Below are positions 43,583-52,445 of a stretch of 64,000 bases of DNA, piece after piece (within the stretch, counting starts at the first letter, position 1; the number at the start of each line of letters is the position of its first letter). The notes below the pieces were generated by a model, which worked only from the letters and a program-made list of their open reading frames with translations, made no database searches and was not told the origin of the DNA. The stretch is from contig NZ_FTNT01000005.1 in assembly GCF_900156495.1 (NCBI RefSeq), positions 1 to 64,000 of the forward strand. The letters run 5' to 3'. The position numbers were made by a program, and so were the translations under genes. Origin of the DNA: Williamsia sterculiae (GTDB taxonomy: Bacteria; Actinomycetota; Actinomycetes; Mycobacteriales; Mycobacteriaceae).

Positions 43583-44392
43583 TCAGCGGCGCAGGCCGTG
43601 CATGGCGTTGACCACCCGGTTGACGCCGCCCTCGGTGAGGATCCGACGCAGCGCGAACACGATCGGTGCCCGGCTGCCGACCGCGTAGAACGCCCTGGGC
43701 CGCGACGACTCGATGGCCGCGACGATGGTCTCGGCGACCTGCTCGGCGGGGATGCCGCCGGCCTCGTTGCGGTCCAGAGCGTCGATGACCCGGTGGAATT
43801 CGTCGTGGTACACCGAATCGTCGGCGACGTACTTGGTGCGTCGCGTGCTGATCCCGGTGTTGATCGACCCCGGCTCCACGGTGATCATCGCGATGCCGAA
43901 CGGTGCGACCTCGGCCCGTGACGCCGTCGCGAAACCCTTGATCGCGGCCTTGGTCGCCACATACGACGACCGGTATGCGAGTGGGAAACTCGCGAGCATC
44001 GACCCCACCATCACCACCCGACCGAATCGGCGTTCGCGCATCCCGGGCAGCAGCAGCTGGGTCATCCGGACCGGCCCGAGGACGTTGAGGGTGAACAGGC
44101 GATCGAGGGCATCCATGGGGAGCTCCTCGATCGGCCCGCTCTGGCTCTCGCCTGCGTTGTTGACCAGGATGTCGACCGGACCCGCCGCTGCGGCGCAGGA
44201 CTCCATACTCGTCGGGTCACCCAGCTCCAGCGCTAGGTACTCCACCCCCTCGAGGCGGTCGCCGTCGGGGATGGCATCGGGGTCGCGGCTTGTCCCGATC
44301 ACTCGATAGCCCTTGTCGCGCAGCAGCTGTGCGGTCGACCGTCCGATCCCGGACGAGGCGCCGGTCACCAACGCGGTCCGTGTCATGTGCAC
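43583..44392 (-). CDS. short-chain dehydrogenase/reductase
   Basis: 269 residues; ATG 44386 (Met3) is an alternative start. Classical SDR: TGASSGIG at 10-17, NNAG at 78-81, catalytic Ser131, Tyr144 and Lys148 (YVATK), then PGSINTG. NAD(P)-dependent oxidoreduction of a hydroxyl or carbonyl group; the substrate is not readable. It stands 36 bp upstream of the FAD dehydrogenase gene on the same strand and could form a unit with it. Confidence 0.85.
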   Translation of the reverse strand: MHMTRTALVTGASSGIGRSTAQLLRDKGYRVIGTSRDPDAIPDGDRLEGVEYLALELGDPTSMESCAAAAGPVDILVNNAGESQSGPIEELPMDALDRLFTLNVLGPVRMTQLLLPGMRERRFGRVVMVGSMLASFPLAYRSSYVATKAAIKGFATASRAEVAPFGIAMITVEPGSINTGISTRRTKYVADDSVYHDEFHRVIDALDRNEAGGIPAEQVAETIVAAIESSRPRAFYAVGSRAPIVFALRRILTEGGVNRVVNAMHGLRR

Positions 44393-44428
44393 TCCTGTCG
44401 TCGTGGTCGGCCGTGTCCGAGAGGCATC

Positions 44429-46132
44429 TCAGCCGAGCGTGCGGGCCAGCGCGAGCCCGGCGGCCCGGCCGGAGAAGATGCACCCGCCGAGGAACGTGCC
44501 TTCGAGGGCGTTGTACCCGTGTACCCCGCCGCCACCGAATCCGGCGACCTCACCGACGGCGTACAGGCCGTCGAACACCTCACCGTCGGGTCGGATGACC
44601 TGTGACGACAGGTTGGTCTCCAACCCGCCGAGGGTCTTGCGGGTCAGGATGTTCAGGCGGACGGCGATCAGCGGGCCGTGATCGGGGTCGAGCAGCCGGT
44701 GCGGTTTCGCCACCCGGGTGATCTTGTCGCCCAGATATTGTCGCGCATTGGTGATGGCCATCATCTGGGCGTCCTTGCCGAACCGGTTGCCGAGTTGGCT
44801 GTCACGGACGGCGATCTCGTGGGCCACGTCGTCGACGTCGAGGTGGGGTCCGCGGCCGATCTTGTTCATCCCGGCAACGAGCTCGGACAGCTCGTCGGCG
44901 ACCACGAAGTCGACACCGTGGTCGAGGAAGTCCTGCACCGGCGTCGGTGCACCCTTGGCCAACCGGCTGCGCATCGCGAACTTCAGGTCCTTGCCGGTGA
45001 TGTCGGGGTTCTGCTCCGAACCCGACAGTGCGAACTCCTTCTCCACGATGCTGCGGGTGAGGATGAACCACGAGTAGTCGTACCCGGTCGCCAGGATCGC
45101 CCGCACGCTGGAGTTGGTGTCGAAACCCGGGAAATTGGGCGCGGGCAGGCGTTTCCCGTTCGCGTCCAACCACAAGGACGACGGCCCGGGGATGATGCGG
45201 ATGGCGTGGTCGGGCCAGATCGGATCCCAGTTGACCAGCCCCTCGGGGTAATGCCACATCCGGTCCCGGTTGACGATGCTGCCGCCCGCGTCCTCGGTGA
45301 TCTGCAGCATCCGACCGTCCACGTGAGCGGGAACCCCGGCGATCATCGTCTCCGGGCACGGACCCATCCGTTCGGTCGGCCAATTCTTGCGCACCAATTC
45401 GTGGTTGTGGCCGATCCCCCCGGAAGCCACCACCACTGCGGGGGCGCGGAACTCGAAGTCGCCGACCACATCGCGATTGGACGCCACGCCGCGCGCGGCG
45501 TCACTGGGGGCGAGGACGGCACCGCGCACCCCCACCGCCGTGCCGTCGTCGACGATGATCTCGTCCACTCGGTGCCGGTGGGCGAAGCGCACCAACCCGC
45601 GGTCGGCCGCGGCGAGCACCGGTTCGGCGAAGATCCGCACCACCTCGGGACCGGTACCCCAGGTGAGATGGAACCGCGGAACCGAGTTGCCGTGGCCGTC
45701 GGCGCGACCGTCGCCGCGTTCGGCCCAGCCGACCACCGGCGTGAACCGCAGACCCAGATCGTGCAGGTAGTCACGTTTGCCGCCTGCGGCGAAGTCGACG
45801 TAGGCCCGCGCCCATTGCCGTGGCCAGAAGTCGTCGCGGTCCCGGTCGAAGGCAGCCGACCCCAACCAGTCCTGCATGGCCAGCTCCGGCGAGTCGGTGA
45901 TGCCGAGATGGCGTTGCTCCGGGCTGTCGACCAGGAAGATGCCCCCCAGCGACCAGTACGCCTGCGCCCCGAGGTTGTGTTCGTTCTCCTGATCGACGAT
46001 CAGGACCCGACGCCCCGCCTTCGCGAGTTCGTGGGTGGCCACCAGGCCGGCCAGTCCGGCACCCACCACGATCACGTCGACATCGCTCTCGACCGGGCGC
46101 CCGGCATCCGGACCCACGTCAGCTGCACTCAC
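44429..46132 (-). CDS. FAD-binding dehydrogenase, KstD / Rv0785-like
   Basis: 567 residues from GTG 46132, with AGAGGAG at 7 bases upstream; the much longer upstream frame is antisense to the antiporter gene and rejected. N-terminal VIVVGAGLAGLVATHELAKAGRRVLIVDQE binds FAD; the C-terminal GEVAGFGGGGVHGYNALEGTFLGGCIFSGRAAG block is the flavin-binding end of the fumarate reductase / 3-ketosteroid dehydrogenase group. Length fits the Rv0785-type mycobacterial dehydrogenases. The electron acceptor and substrate are unknown; steroid-like substrates are plausible. Confidence 0.85.
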   Translation of the reverse strand: MSAADVGPDAGRPVESDVDVIVVGAGLAGLVATHELAKAGRRVLIVDQENEHNLGAQAYWSLGGIFLVDSPEQRHLGITDSPELAMQDWLGSAAFDRDRDDFWPRQWARAYVDFAAGGKRDYLHDLGLRFTPVVGWAERGDGRADGHGNSVPRFHLTWGTGPEVVRIFAEPVLAAADRGLVRFAHRHRVDEIIVDDGTAVGVRGAVLAPSDAARGVASNRDVVGDFEFRAPAVVVASGGIGHNHELVRKNWPTERMGPCPETMIAGVPAHVDGRMLQITEDAGGSIVNRDRMWHYPEGLVNWDPIWPDHAIRIIPGPSSLWLDANGKRLPAPNFPGFDTNSSVRAILATGYDYSWFILTRSIVEKEFALSGSEQNPDITGKDLKFAMRSRLAKGAPTPVQDFLDHGVDFVVADELSELVAGMNKIGRGPHLDVDDVAHEIAVRDSQLGNRFGKDAQMMAITNARQYLGDKITRVAKPHRLLDPDHGPLIAVRLNILTRKTLGGLETNLSSQVIRPDGEVFDGLYAVGEVAGFGGGGVHGYNALEGTFLGGCIFSGRAAGLALARTLG

Positions 46133-46280
46133 CGCACGACTCCTCTCGTCGGCACCGGGTGATGTTGGTGATGGAGCCGACCTGCTGCCAGTCTCTGGCG
46201 CAATCGAGTCACGGTCAACAAGGCAGCGGGTTTGATCGGGGCTCGCTGCACACAATCCGCGCACCTGAAAAGATGCGTTC

Positions 46281-47975
46281 ATGGAGACACTCGTGCTGGT
46301 TCTGGTGGGTGCCATCCTGGTGACGGCGATCGCCGACCGCCGTGGTCTGCAACCCGCGCTGGTGATCATGGTGTTCGGGTTGGCGGTCTCCTTCATCCCC
46401 GGCGTCCCGCACGTGGAACTCGACTCCGAGATCCTGCTCACCGTGGTGCTCCCGCCGCTGCTGTACTCGGCGGCGCTCGACTTCTCGGTGCCCAACTTCA
46501 TCCGCAACATCCGGCCCATCCTGGGCTTGGGGGTGGCGATGGTCGTCATCACCGCCTTCGTGGTCGGGTGGGTGGCGTCGTTCTTCATCGCGGAGTTCAC
46601 CTTCGCGTTGGCGCTGTTGGTGGGTGCGGTCGCCGCACCTCCCGACGCGGTCACCGCCGTCGCGATCGGTCGCAAACTCGGGCTGCCCAAACGGGTGATG
46701 GCCATCCTCACCGGCGAGAGTCTGGTCAACGACGCGGCCGCGCTGTCGTTGTTCGCCATCGCGGTCAGTGCCATCGCGGGTACCCACGCGTTCATCGGCA
46801 ACCCGGTGCTCCTGTTCGGTTACAACGCGATCCTTGGGCCGGTGGTGGGTGCGGTGCTCGGTTACGCCACGCTGTGGATCCGCAGACACCTGCGCAGTCC
46901 CGGCCTGGAGACCGTCCAGGGGTTCGTGGTCCCCTTTGCCGCCTACCTGGCCGCGGAGAACATCCACGCGTCGGGGGTGCTCGCGGTGGTGATCGCCGGA
47001 TTCGTGGTCGGGTCCGGGTCGGTGCACGCGTCGTATCAGACCCGGCTGCAGGAACGGTACGTGTGGAACTCGGTGGACGTGCTGCTCGAGGCCTTCGTCT
47101 TCGCCTACATCGGCTTGCAGATGCGTTGGGTCGTCGAGGATCTGCGCGAGGCGCGGGAATCGCTGCTCGGCATCGCCGTGACGTCGACGCTGGTGCTGCT
47201 GGTGGTGTTGCTGATCCGACCGGTGTGCGTGTTCCTCATGTACGGCCGCGGCGCCCTGTTCCGCTCGGTCGTCCGGCGGGTGCCCAGGAGTGTTGCTGAG
47301 CGCTCGTCGCGGGCTCGGGTGGCTGCCCGCGCCATTCCGCGCCGGACGCGGCGCGGACCCACGGGATGGCGGCGCCGGATCGACCGGCGACCGCTGAGTT
47401 GGCAGGAGAGCCTGGTGGTCTCGTGGACGGGGATGCGTGGGGTGGTCACCCTGGCCGCTGCCTCCGGTATCCCCGAGCTCACCGGATCGGGGGAGCCGTT
47501 CCCGGAGCGGTCGGCGGTGCAGGCGATCGCTTTCGTGGTCGCGGTGGGCACGGTGCTCATCCAGGGTTCGACGCTGCCGTGGCTGATCTCGCGTATGCAC
47601 CTGGGGTCGGAGGACGACGAGGTCACCGCCGCGGCCGAGGCGGCCAAGGCGGAGAAGATCGTCGAGACCGCGGCGAATCTGGTCATCAGGGACTTCTTCG
47701 ACGACCCACCGTTGGGGTTGAGTTCGACGACCGTCGAGTACGTGCGTGGTGCGGTTGCCCGGCAGACCAGCGAGGAACGACCCGACCCGGCGGCGAGGAC
47801 TGCGCGCGCCGAGGCGTTCGCGCGGCTCTACCGCGATGTGCTGGCCACTCAGCGACGTTCGCTGATCGACAACCGCGACAACGGGGACCTCGGTGACGAG
47901 GCCACCCGCGCCATGCTCGAGCGTCTCGACATGCAGGAAGCAGGAGTGTCGGCCCGGCTGCAGAGCCGCCTGTGA
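46281..47975 (+). CDS. CPA1-family Na+/H+ antiporter
   Basis: 564 residues from ATG 46281. About twelve membrane helices with the family landmarks VVLPPLLYSAAL, GAVAAPPDAVTAVAIGRKLGLP, GESLVNDAAALSLF (the ND pair carries ions) and SWTGMRGVVTLAAA. A basic cytoplasmic insert (about 335-375) and a soluble, charged C-terminal tail of about 130 residues follow. Exports Na+ or K+ in exchange for H+ for pH and salt control. Divergent from the FAD dehydrogenase with 148 bp between. Confidence 0.85.
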   Translation: METLVLVLVGAILVTAIADRRGLQPALVIMVFGLAVSFIPGVPHVELDSEILLTVVLPPLLYSAALDFSVPNFIRNIRPILGLGVAMVVITAFVVGWVASFFIAEFTFALALLVGAVAAPPDAVTAVAIGRKLGLPKRVMAILTGESLVNDAAALSLFAIAVSAIAGTHAFIGNPVLLFGYNAILGPVVGAVLGYATLWIRRHLRSPGLETVQGFVVPFAAYLAAENIHASGVLAVVIAGFVVGSGSVHASYQTRLQERYVWNSVDVLLEAFVFAYIGLQMRWVVEDLREARESLLGIAVTSTLVLLVVLLIRPVCVFLMYGRGALFRSVVRRVPRSVAERSSRARVAARAIPRRTRRGPTGWRRRIDRRPLSWQESLVVSWTGMRGVVTLAAASGIPELTGSGEPFPERSAVQAIAFVVAVGTVLIQGSTLPWLISRMHLGSEDDEVTAAAEAAKAEKIVETAANLVIRDFFDDPPLGLSSTTVEYVRGAVARQTSEERPDPAARTARAEAFARLYRDVLATQRRSLIDNRDNGDLGDEATRAMLERLDMQEAGVSARLQSRL

Positions 47976-48039
47976 CGGTGCCGACGCAAGAAACGCATTG
48001 AGTGGAAGTCGCCGATGCCTGTCGCCTACCGTAGAGACC

Positions 48040-48669
48040 GTGAATTCTCCTGACGTTGCGAATGGCTTGGGTGCGGTCGACGACACGGCCGACCCGGCGG
48101 CTTCTGACGACTTCAAGAAGGTGATCACCTGGCGCGGAGTCGATGCCGACCGGCTGGAGCAGGTGCGCCTCGTGGTCACCGGCCAGCGCATCAAGGCGAC
48201 CGGTCAGATCATCGCGGCGGCGACCGATGAGCGCCCCGCTTTCAGCGTCTCCTACAGTCTGGTCACCAACGACGCGGGGATCACCCGACGGTTGGCGGTC
48301 ACCATGACCAAGGAGAGCGGCGACACTCAGATCTCGATCACCCGTGACGCGGAGAACGTGTGGCTGGTGCAGACCCCCGAAGGGGTGCAGCGCAGCGAGT
48401 TCGGCGGTGCCGAGGACGTCGATCTGGCTCTGAGTCCGATGTTCAACGCCCTGCCGATTCGACGGCACTCCTTGCACCGCGTACCCGCGCAGCTGACCGT
48501 CCCGGTGGTGTACCTCTATCTCCCGTCGGGTGAGGTCACCGAGGCCACTCTGCAGTACACCTCGGGCGCCGACGACATCGCGATCATCTCGCCGATCGCG
48601 AGCACCACCGTGACCGTCGACGAGGCCGGTTTCGTCGTCGACTACCCCGGCCTGGCCGCCCGCGTCTGA
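48040..48669 (+). CDS. putative glycolipid-binding family protein (DUF1089-like)
   Basis: 209 residues from GTG 48040. No signal peptide. The core (ITWRGVDADRLEQVRLVVTGQRIKATGQIIAA..., SVSYSLVTNDAGITRRLAVTM, NVWLV, DVDLALSPMFNALPIRRH, VVYLYLPSGEVTEATLQYTS) matches the family named putative glycolipid-binding protein: alternating beta strands with a conserved W-R-G start and LPIRR motif. Structures in the family show a lipocalin-like half-barrel, but the ligand in actinobacteria is not settled. Convergent with tyrA. Confidence 0.75.
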   Translation: MNSPDVANGLGAVDDTADPAASDDFKKVITWRGVDADRLEQVRLVVTGQRIKATGQIIAAATDERPAFSVSYSLVTNDAGITRRLAVTMTKESGDTQISITRDAENVWLVQTPEGVQRSEFGGAEDVDLALSPMFNALPIRRHSLHRVPAQLTVPVVYLYLPSGEVTEATLQYTSGADDIAIISPIASTTVTVDEAGFVVDYPGLAARV

Positions 48670-48699
48670 CGCCGGGGGCGTCCTCGGCCCGAGTCGGGT

Positions 48700-49644
48700 T
48701 CAGCCCTGCCAGGCCCGACCCTCGTACGCCTGATGACGCAGGGCGCGCTCCCAGCCCGGATCGCCGACCCGCACCCCGGTCACCGGTGCCGCCGGGGTGG
48801 CGGACAGTTCGTCGTAGCGCAGCCGCGCCCGATGGCCGTCGTCGACGAGGACCTTCACGGTGCCGTGGTCGCGGAGTTCGTCGCGGGCGGCGGTCAGTCG
48901 GTCGATGGTCTCGCTCAGCGCGTTGAGCAGCGGAAGTCGATTGCCCTCCACGATCGCCCGCTGGAGCAGCGGTGCGGTGCCCGCTACGCGGGTGCCGTCG
49001 CGGAAGCTCCCGGCGGCCAGCCGCAGCGGGAGGTCGCCGTCGGCGCCGCCGATCGTGGCGGTGACCGCCGCGGTCAGATGCGGCAGGTGCGAGATCGCGG
49101 CGACGGCGCGGTCGTGTTCGTCGGTCGCCACAGGGATCACCACGCTGCCCACGGCAGTGGCCAGTGCCGCGACCCGGAGCCAGACGTCGGGGTCGGCGCC
49201 GTCGTCGGCGGCGACCACCCACACCGCGCCGCGAAAGAGGCCGGGATCGGTGGCCTCCCACCCCGACCGGCTGGTACCCGCCATCGGGTGCCCACCCACG
49301 TACCGCACTCCCGGCAACCGTGTGGCCACGGCGTCGGCCACGGGACGTTTCACACTGATGACATCGGTCAGGGCGCAGTCGGGGGCATGGACGGCGATGG
49401 CGTCGAGGACGGGATCCAATGCGGTCATCGGCGTCGCGATCACGATCAGCGACGATGCCCGCGCGGCACGGTCTAGGGTCGCACCGAGGTCGTCGGACAC
49501 GTCGTGGCCCGCGGCGCGGGCCTGCTCGACGGTCACCGCCGAGCGGTTGTAGCCGAACGCCTCCACCCCAGCCGCCGTGGCGGCCCGCAGCAGCGACCCA
49601 CCGATCAGTCCGAGACCCACCACGCAGACCGTCGCATTCGTCAC
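48700..49644 (-). CDS. tyrA: prephenate dehydrogenase
   Basis: 314 residues from GTG 49644. N-terminal NAD-binding motif VCVVGLGLIGGSL, then DVISVKRPVADAV, GGHPMAGTSRSGWEATDPGLFRG with the catalytic histidine, and HDRAVAAISHLPH. Oxidatively decarboxylates prephenate in tyrosine synthesis. No ACT domain is visible after the helical dimer domain. It is divergent from the tadA-partner gene by 78 bp, the same order as in mycobacteria. Confidence 0.9.
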   Translation of the reverse strand: MTNATVCVVGLGLIGGSLLRAATAAGVEAFGYNRSAVTVEQARAAGHDVSDDLGATLDRAARASSLIVIATPMTALDPVLDAIAVHAPDCALTDVISVKRPVADAVATRLPGVRYVGGHPMAGTSRSGWEATDPGLFRGAVWVVAADDGADPDVWLRVAALATAVGSVVIPVATDEHDRAVAAISHLPHLTAAVTATIGGADGDLPLRLAAGSFRDGTRVAGTAPLLQRAIVEGNRLPLLNALSETIDRLTAARDELRDHGTVKVLVDDGHRARLRYDELSATPAAPVTGVRVGDPGWERALRHQAYEGRAWQG

Positions 49645-49722
49645 GGCACCAGCGTGGCACACCGCGTCGGGCGGCGGATGGGCCGCTTGGGCGAATCCGC
49701 GTCCTGCGACTACGGTGTGCGC

Positions 49723-50232
49723 ATGACAGGTGATCAGTCGGATGAGCTGGATGGATTCGCGGTCGCCGTCGTCCGGGAAGACGGGGTCTGGCAGGTCAGC
49801 GCCCTCGACAACGAGGTACTCAGCGACCTCGCCGACGCGGAGAAGCGGCTGCGGGACATGCGTAGTGCCGGCGCGGTCTTCGGTCTCCTCGACGTGGACG
49901 ACGAGTTCTTCGTCGTGGTCCGTCCGGCCCCCGGCAACGCGCGACTGCTGCTGTCCGACGCGACGGCGGGTATCGATTACGACATCGCCGCGGAGGTACT
50001 CGACGTACTCAACGTCGACATCCCCGACATCGACCCCGACGAACTCGACGACATCGACCCGTGGGAGGAGGGTGACCTCGGTGTGCTCGCCGACCTCGGG
50101 CTGCCGGAGTCGGTGATGAGCGTCATCGTCGGCGACACCGACCTCTACGCGGACGAGCAGATAGGGATGATCGCTGCCCGACTCGGTTTCGCCGACGAAC
50201 TGTCGAAGGTCCTCGACTCGCTCGGTCACTGA
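49723..50232 (+). CDS. tRNA adenosine deaminase-associated protein
   Basis: 169 residues from ATG 49723. Very acidic (IDPDELDDIDPWEEGD), with a two-part alpha/beta fold (GFAVAVVREDGVWQVSALDNEVLSDLADAEKRLRDMR). The family is found almost only directly upstream of actinobacterial tadA and is named for that position; its biochemical role is not established. The stop is 5 bp before tadA, so the two are one operon. Confidence 0.85.
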   Translation: MTGDQSDELDGFAVAVVREDGVWQVSALDNEVLSDLADAEKRLRDMRSAGAVFGLLDVDDEFFVVVRPAPGNARLLLSDATAGIDYDIAAEVLDVLNVDIPDIDPDELDDIDPWEEGDLGVLADLGLPESVMSVIVGDTDLYADEQIGMIAARLGFADELSKVLDSLGH

Positions 50233-50237
50233 CGGCG

Positions 50238-50711
50238 GTGATGGCCGTGCCGGGGGTCGACGAGCAGATGATGGGTGCGGCGTTGCTGGCCGCGGCCGAC
50301 GTCGGTGTCGACGACATCCCGGTCGGTGCGGTGGTCTTCGCACCCGACGGCACCGAGCTGGCCCGCGCGGCCAACGCGCGGGAGAAGGTCGCCGACCCCA
50401 CGGCACATGCCGAGATCCTGGCCCTGCGAGCTGCGGCGCGTGCGTTCGGTGACGGCTGGCGACTGGGCGGCTGCACCATCGCGGTGACGCTGGAACCCTG
50501 CACGATGTGTGCCGGGGCGATCGTCGCGGCCCGGGTCGAGCGGGTGGTGTTCGGGGCGTGGGAACCCAAGACCGGGGCGGTCGGATCGCTGTGGGATGTG
50601 GTTCGCGACCGGCGGCTGTCCCACCGGCCACAGGTGCGCGGCGGCGTACGCGAAAACGACTGCGCCGAGATACTGAGAGCATTCTTCGAAAGTCACCGTC
50701 AACGTGGGTGA
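50238..50711 (+). CDS. tadA: tRNA(adenine34) deaminase
   Basis: 157 residues from GTG 50238 or ATG 50241. Zinc-dependent deaminase with His57-Ala-Glu59 (HAE) and the PCTMC motif (Cys88, Cys91). Converts A34 to inosine in tRNA-Arg(ACG), the tRNA encoded at 34711. Full length and intact. Essential in most bacteria, which argues that this part of the window is real chromosome. Confidence 0.93.
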   Translation: MMAVPGVDEQMMGAALLAAADVGVDDIPVGAVVFAPDGTELARAANAREKVADPTAHAEILALRAAARAFGDGWRLGGCTIAVTLEPCTMCAGAIVAARVERVVFGAWEPKTGAVGSLWDVVRDRRLSHRPQVRGGVRENDCAEILRAFFESHRQRG

Positions 50712-50909
50712 AACGTACAGTGGGAACATGCGGCTGTGGCACGGTGAACACAGGGGTCACCCCCTCGGTCATGGTGTCGGGAACTGTTTCGGATACTGAA
50801 GAAGATGTGACCGTGTTCGACTGTGTGGTGACCGTGCACCTCGCCCGGTGACCGCCGCATTGATCGATCAGGGGCGTCGGATGACGTCGTGCGATGAGGA
50901 GTGTGTGCC

Positions 50910-51119
50910 ATGGGAATCAGCGATGACGCCAAGAACAAGGCCGAGGACCTCAAGGGCCGTGGCAAAGAGGCTGCCGGCAGCCTGAGTGGCGACGACAACC
51001 TGAAGAACGAGGGCAAGGGCGATCAGGCCTCGGCCGAGGGCAAGCAGAAGCTGACCGATGCCGCCGACGCCGTCAAGGGCAAGGTCGACGACGTGAAGGA
51101 CAAGCTCACCGGCCACTGA
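50910..51119 (+). CDS. CsbD-family stress protein
   Basis: 69 residues from ATG 50910, 8 bases after GAGGAG. Hydrophilic, helical and disordered: DDAKNKAEDLKGRGKEAAGSLSGDDNLKNEGKGDQASAEGK is the CsbD signature, with a KVDDVKDKLTGH end. Family members are abundant under general stress; the molecular role is unknown. Single gene between tadA and the tRNA-Ser. Confidence 0.85.
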   Translation: MGISDDAKNKAEDLKGRGKEAAGSLSGDDNLKNEGKGDQASAEGKQKLTDAADAVKGKVDDVKDKLTGH

Positions 51120-51185
51120 GCGCTTGTTCACCGGCTTGACCAGGTGATTTAAGCGCCTGGCAAGCTCTGCGGTACTCTCTTCGGC

Positions 51186-51276
51186 GGTGGCGTGTCCGAG
51201 CGGCCGAAGGTGCAGCACTCGAAATGCTGTGTGCGGTAACCCCGTACCGGGGGTTCGAATCCCCCCGCCACCGCCA
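51186..51276 (+). tRNA. tRNA-Ser (anticodon CGA), integration site
   Basis: Acceptor GGTGGCG (51186-51192) pairs with CGCCACC (51266-51272), discriminator G, encoded CCA to 51276. Anticodon arm CAGCA-CTCGAAA-TGCTG reads CGA. The integrase of the element ends 45 bp downstream, so the tRNA 3' end is the likely attachment core. The tRNA remains complete. Confidence 0.95.
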
Positions 51277-51313
51277 ACAACCCCCCACTTGTTATTGCAG
51301 GTGGGGGGTTGTT
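51276..51313 (+). terminator. intrinsic terminator of the tRNA-Ser gene
   Basis: AACAACCCCCCAC (51276-51288) and GTGGGGGGTTGTT (51301-51313) form a perfect 13-bp stem with a 12-base loop, followed by TT. It starts within the tRNA's last base. Confidence 0.85.
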
Positions 51314-51320
51314 TTATCGC

Positions 51321-52445
51321 CTATTGAGGTGGTGGTGTGGAGCCGGCTGCCCACACTTTGCCCACACTCCGCGGTGAGTACCGCTCATCTAGGGCGATCC
51401 CCAGAGCGTCGAGATCGCTGTCGAACAGGTCCGAGTAGACCCGCAACGTGACGCTGGCGTCCTTGTGTCCGAGCATGCGTGCGAGGGCGAGGACGTTGCC
51501 GCCGGCACTGACGGTGAGGCTCGCGCATGTGTGCCGCAGCGAGTGCGGTGTGGTGGTGGCGTCGACGCCGGATCTCTTCACCGCCTGGGCGAACCACCCG
51601 CGGCCGGACTTCGGTCGGGCACGGTACCCACCCGCGTCGGACGGGAACACCAGATCGTCGGCACCCTTGCCCCGGCACTCGACCGACAGCATGTCGAGGA
51701 CGAACTGGGGGACCGGGACCGATCGGGATTCCTTGCCCTTGGTCTCGCCGACCACGCATTCCTGGCCCACCCAGACGGCGTTCCGGTGGATCGACAGTCG
51801 ACGGCGCAGGAACTCCACGTCGCTGACCCGGAGAGCGACCAGCTCACCCCACCGGATGCCGCAGTAGGCCAGGACGTACACGATCGTGCCCCGGGGGCCG
51901 GCCGCAGCCGCGAGATCGTCCACGTCGGTGGCCTGGAGATACACATGCTTCTTCTTGTTCTTCTTCGGCAGGTTCCCGACGAGCCGCGAGGGGTTCGCCG
52001 CCAACCGCCTGGACTTCACCGCGTCGTCGAGGATGCCCGCCAGGATGCCGTGGGCACGTAGCACGACGGTGGCCGACTTCGCCGCGGCCAGGTCCGCGAT
52101 CCACGACTCAACCGACAGGGTGTTGATGTCGGAGATCCGGGTCGATCCCCACCGGGGGAGTACGTGGGTGCGCCAGGCGACTTCGATGCTGTGACCCCAC
52201 GATGCAGCGGTCGTTGCTTGCTTCCGGGTCACCCACTCCGGGCCGAGCTCAGCCACGGTGACCAACCCCAGCTTAGGTGCGATGTACGCACCAGTGAGCT
52301 TCTCGACTTCGACTGTGGCGGCGAACGCTTCGGCCTCACGCTTCGTCCGGAACCCGCGCTTGTCGGTCTGCCGGTGATCGGGGGTGCGGTAACGGACCCG
52401 GTACCGCTTCCCGGACTGGGTGTCGTACGAGCTAATCGTCGCCAT
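51321..52445 (-). CDS. int: tyrosine-type site-specific integrase
   Basis: 374 residues. An N-terminal arm-binding part (KRYRVRYRTPDHRQTDKRGFRTKREAEAFA), a core-binding SAM-like domain (about 62-160), and a catalytic domain with Arg198 (YCGIRWGEL), His301-x2-Arg304 (TPHSLRHT), His327 (LGHKD) and Tyr337 (RVYSDLF). All catalytic residues are present. It integrates the element into the adjacent tRNA-Ser gene, toward which it is transcribed. The start overlaps the end of the repressor gene by 14 bases. Confidence 0.92.
   Translation of the reverse strand: MATISSYDTQSGKRYRVRYRTPDHRQTDKRGFRTKREAEAFAATVEVEKLTGAYIAPKLGLVTVAELGPEWVTRKQATTAASWGHSIEVAWRTHVLPRWGSTRISDINTLSVESWIADLAAAKSATVVLRAHGILAGILDDAVKSRRLAANPSRLVGNLPKKNKKKHVYLQATDVDDLAAAAGPRGTIVYVLAYCGIRWGELVALRVSDVEFLRRRLSIHRNAVWVGQECVVGETKGKESRSVPVPQFVLDMLSVECRGKGADDLVFPSDAGGYRARPKSGRGWFAQAVKRSGVDATTTPHSLRHTCASLTVSAGGNVLALARMLGHKDASVTLRVYSDLFDSDLDALGIALDERYSPRSVGKVWAAGSTPPPQ

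Noticed and set aside
46133-46801. N-terminal extension of the FAD dehydrogenase frame
   Set aside because: It is antisense to the antiporter gene; the GTG at 46132 has a good ribosome-binding site and begins just before the FAD motif.
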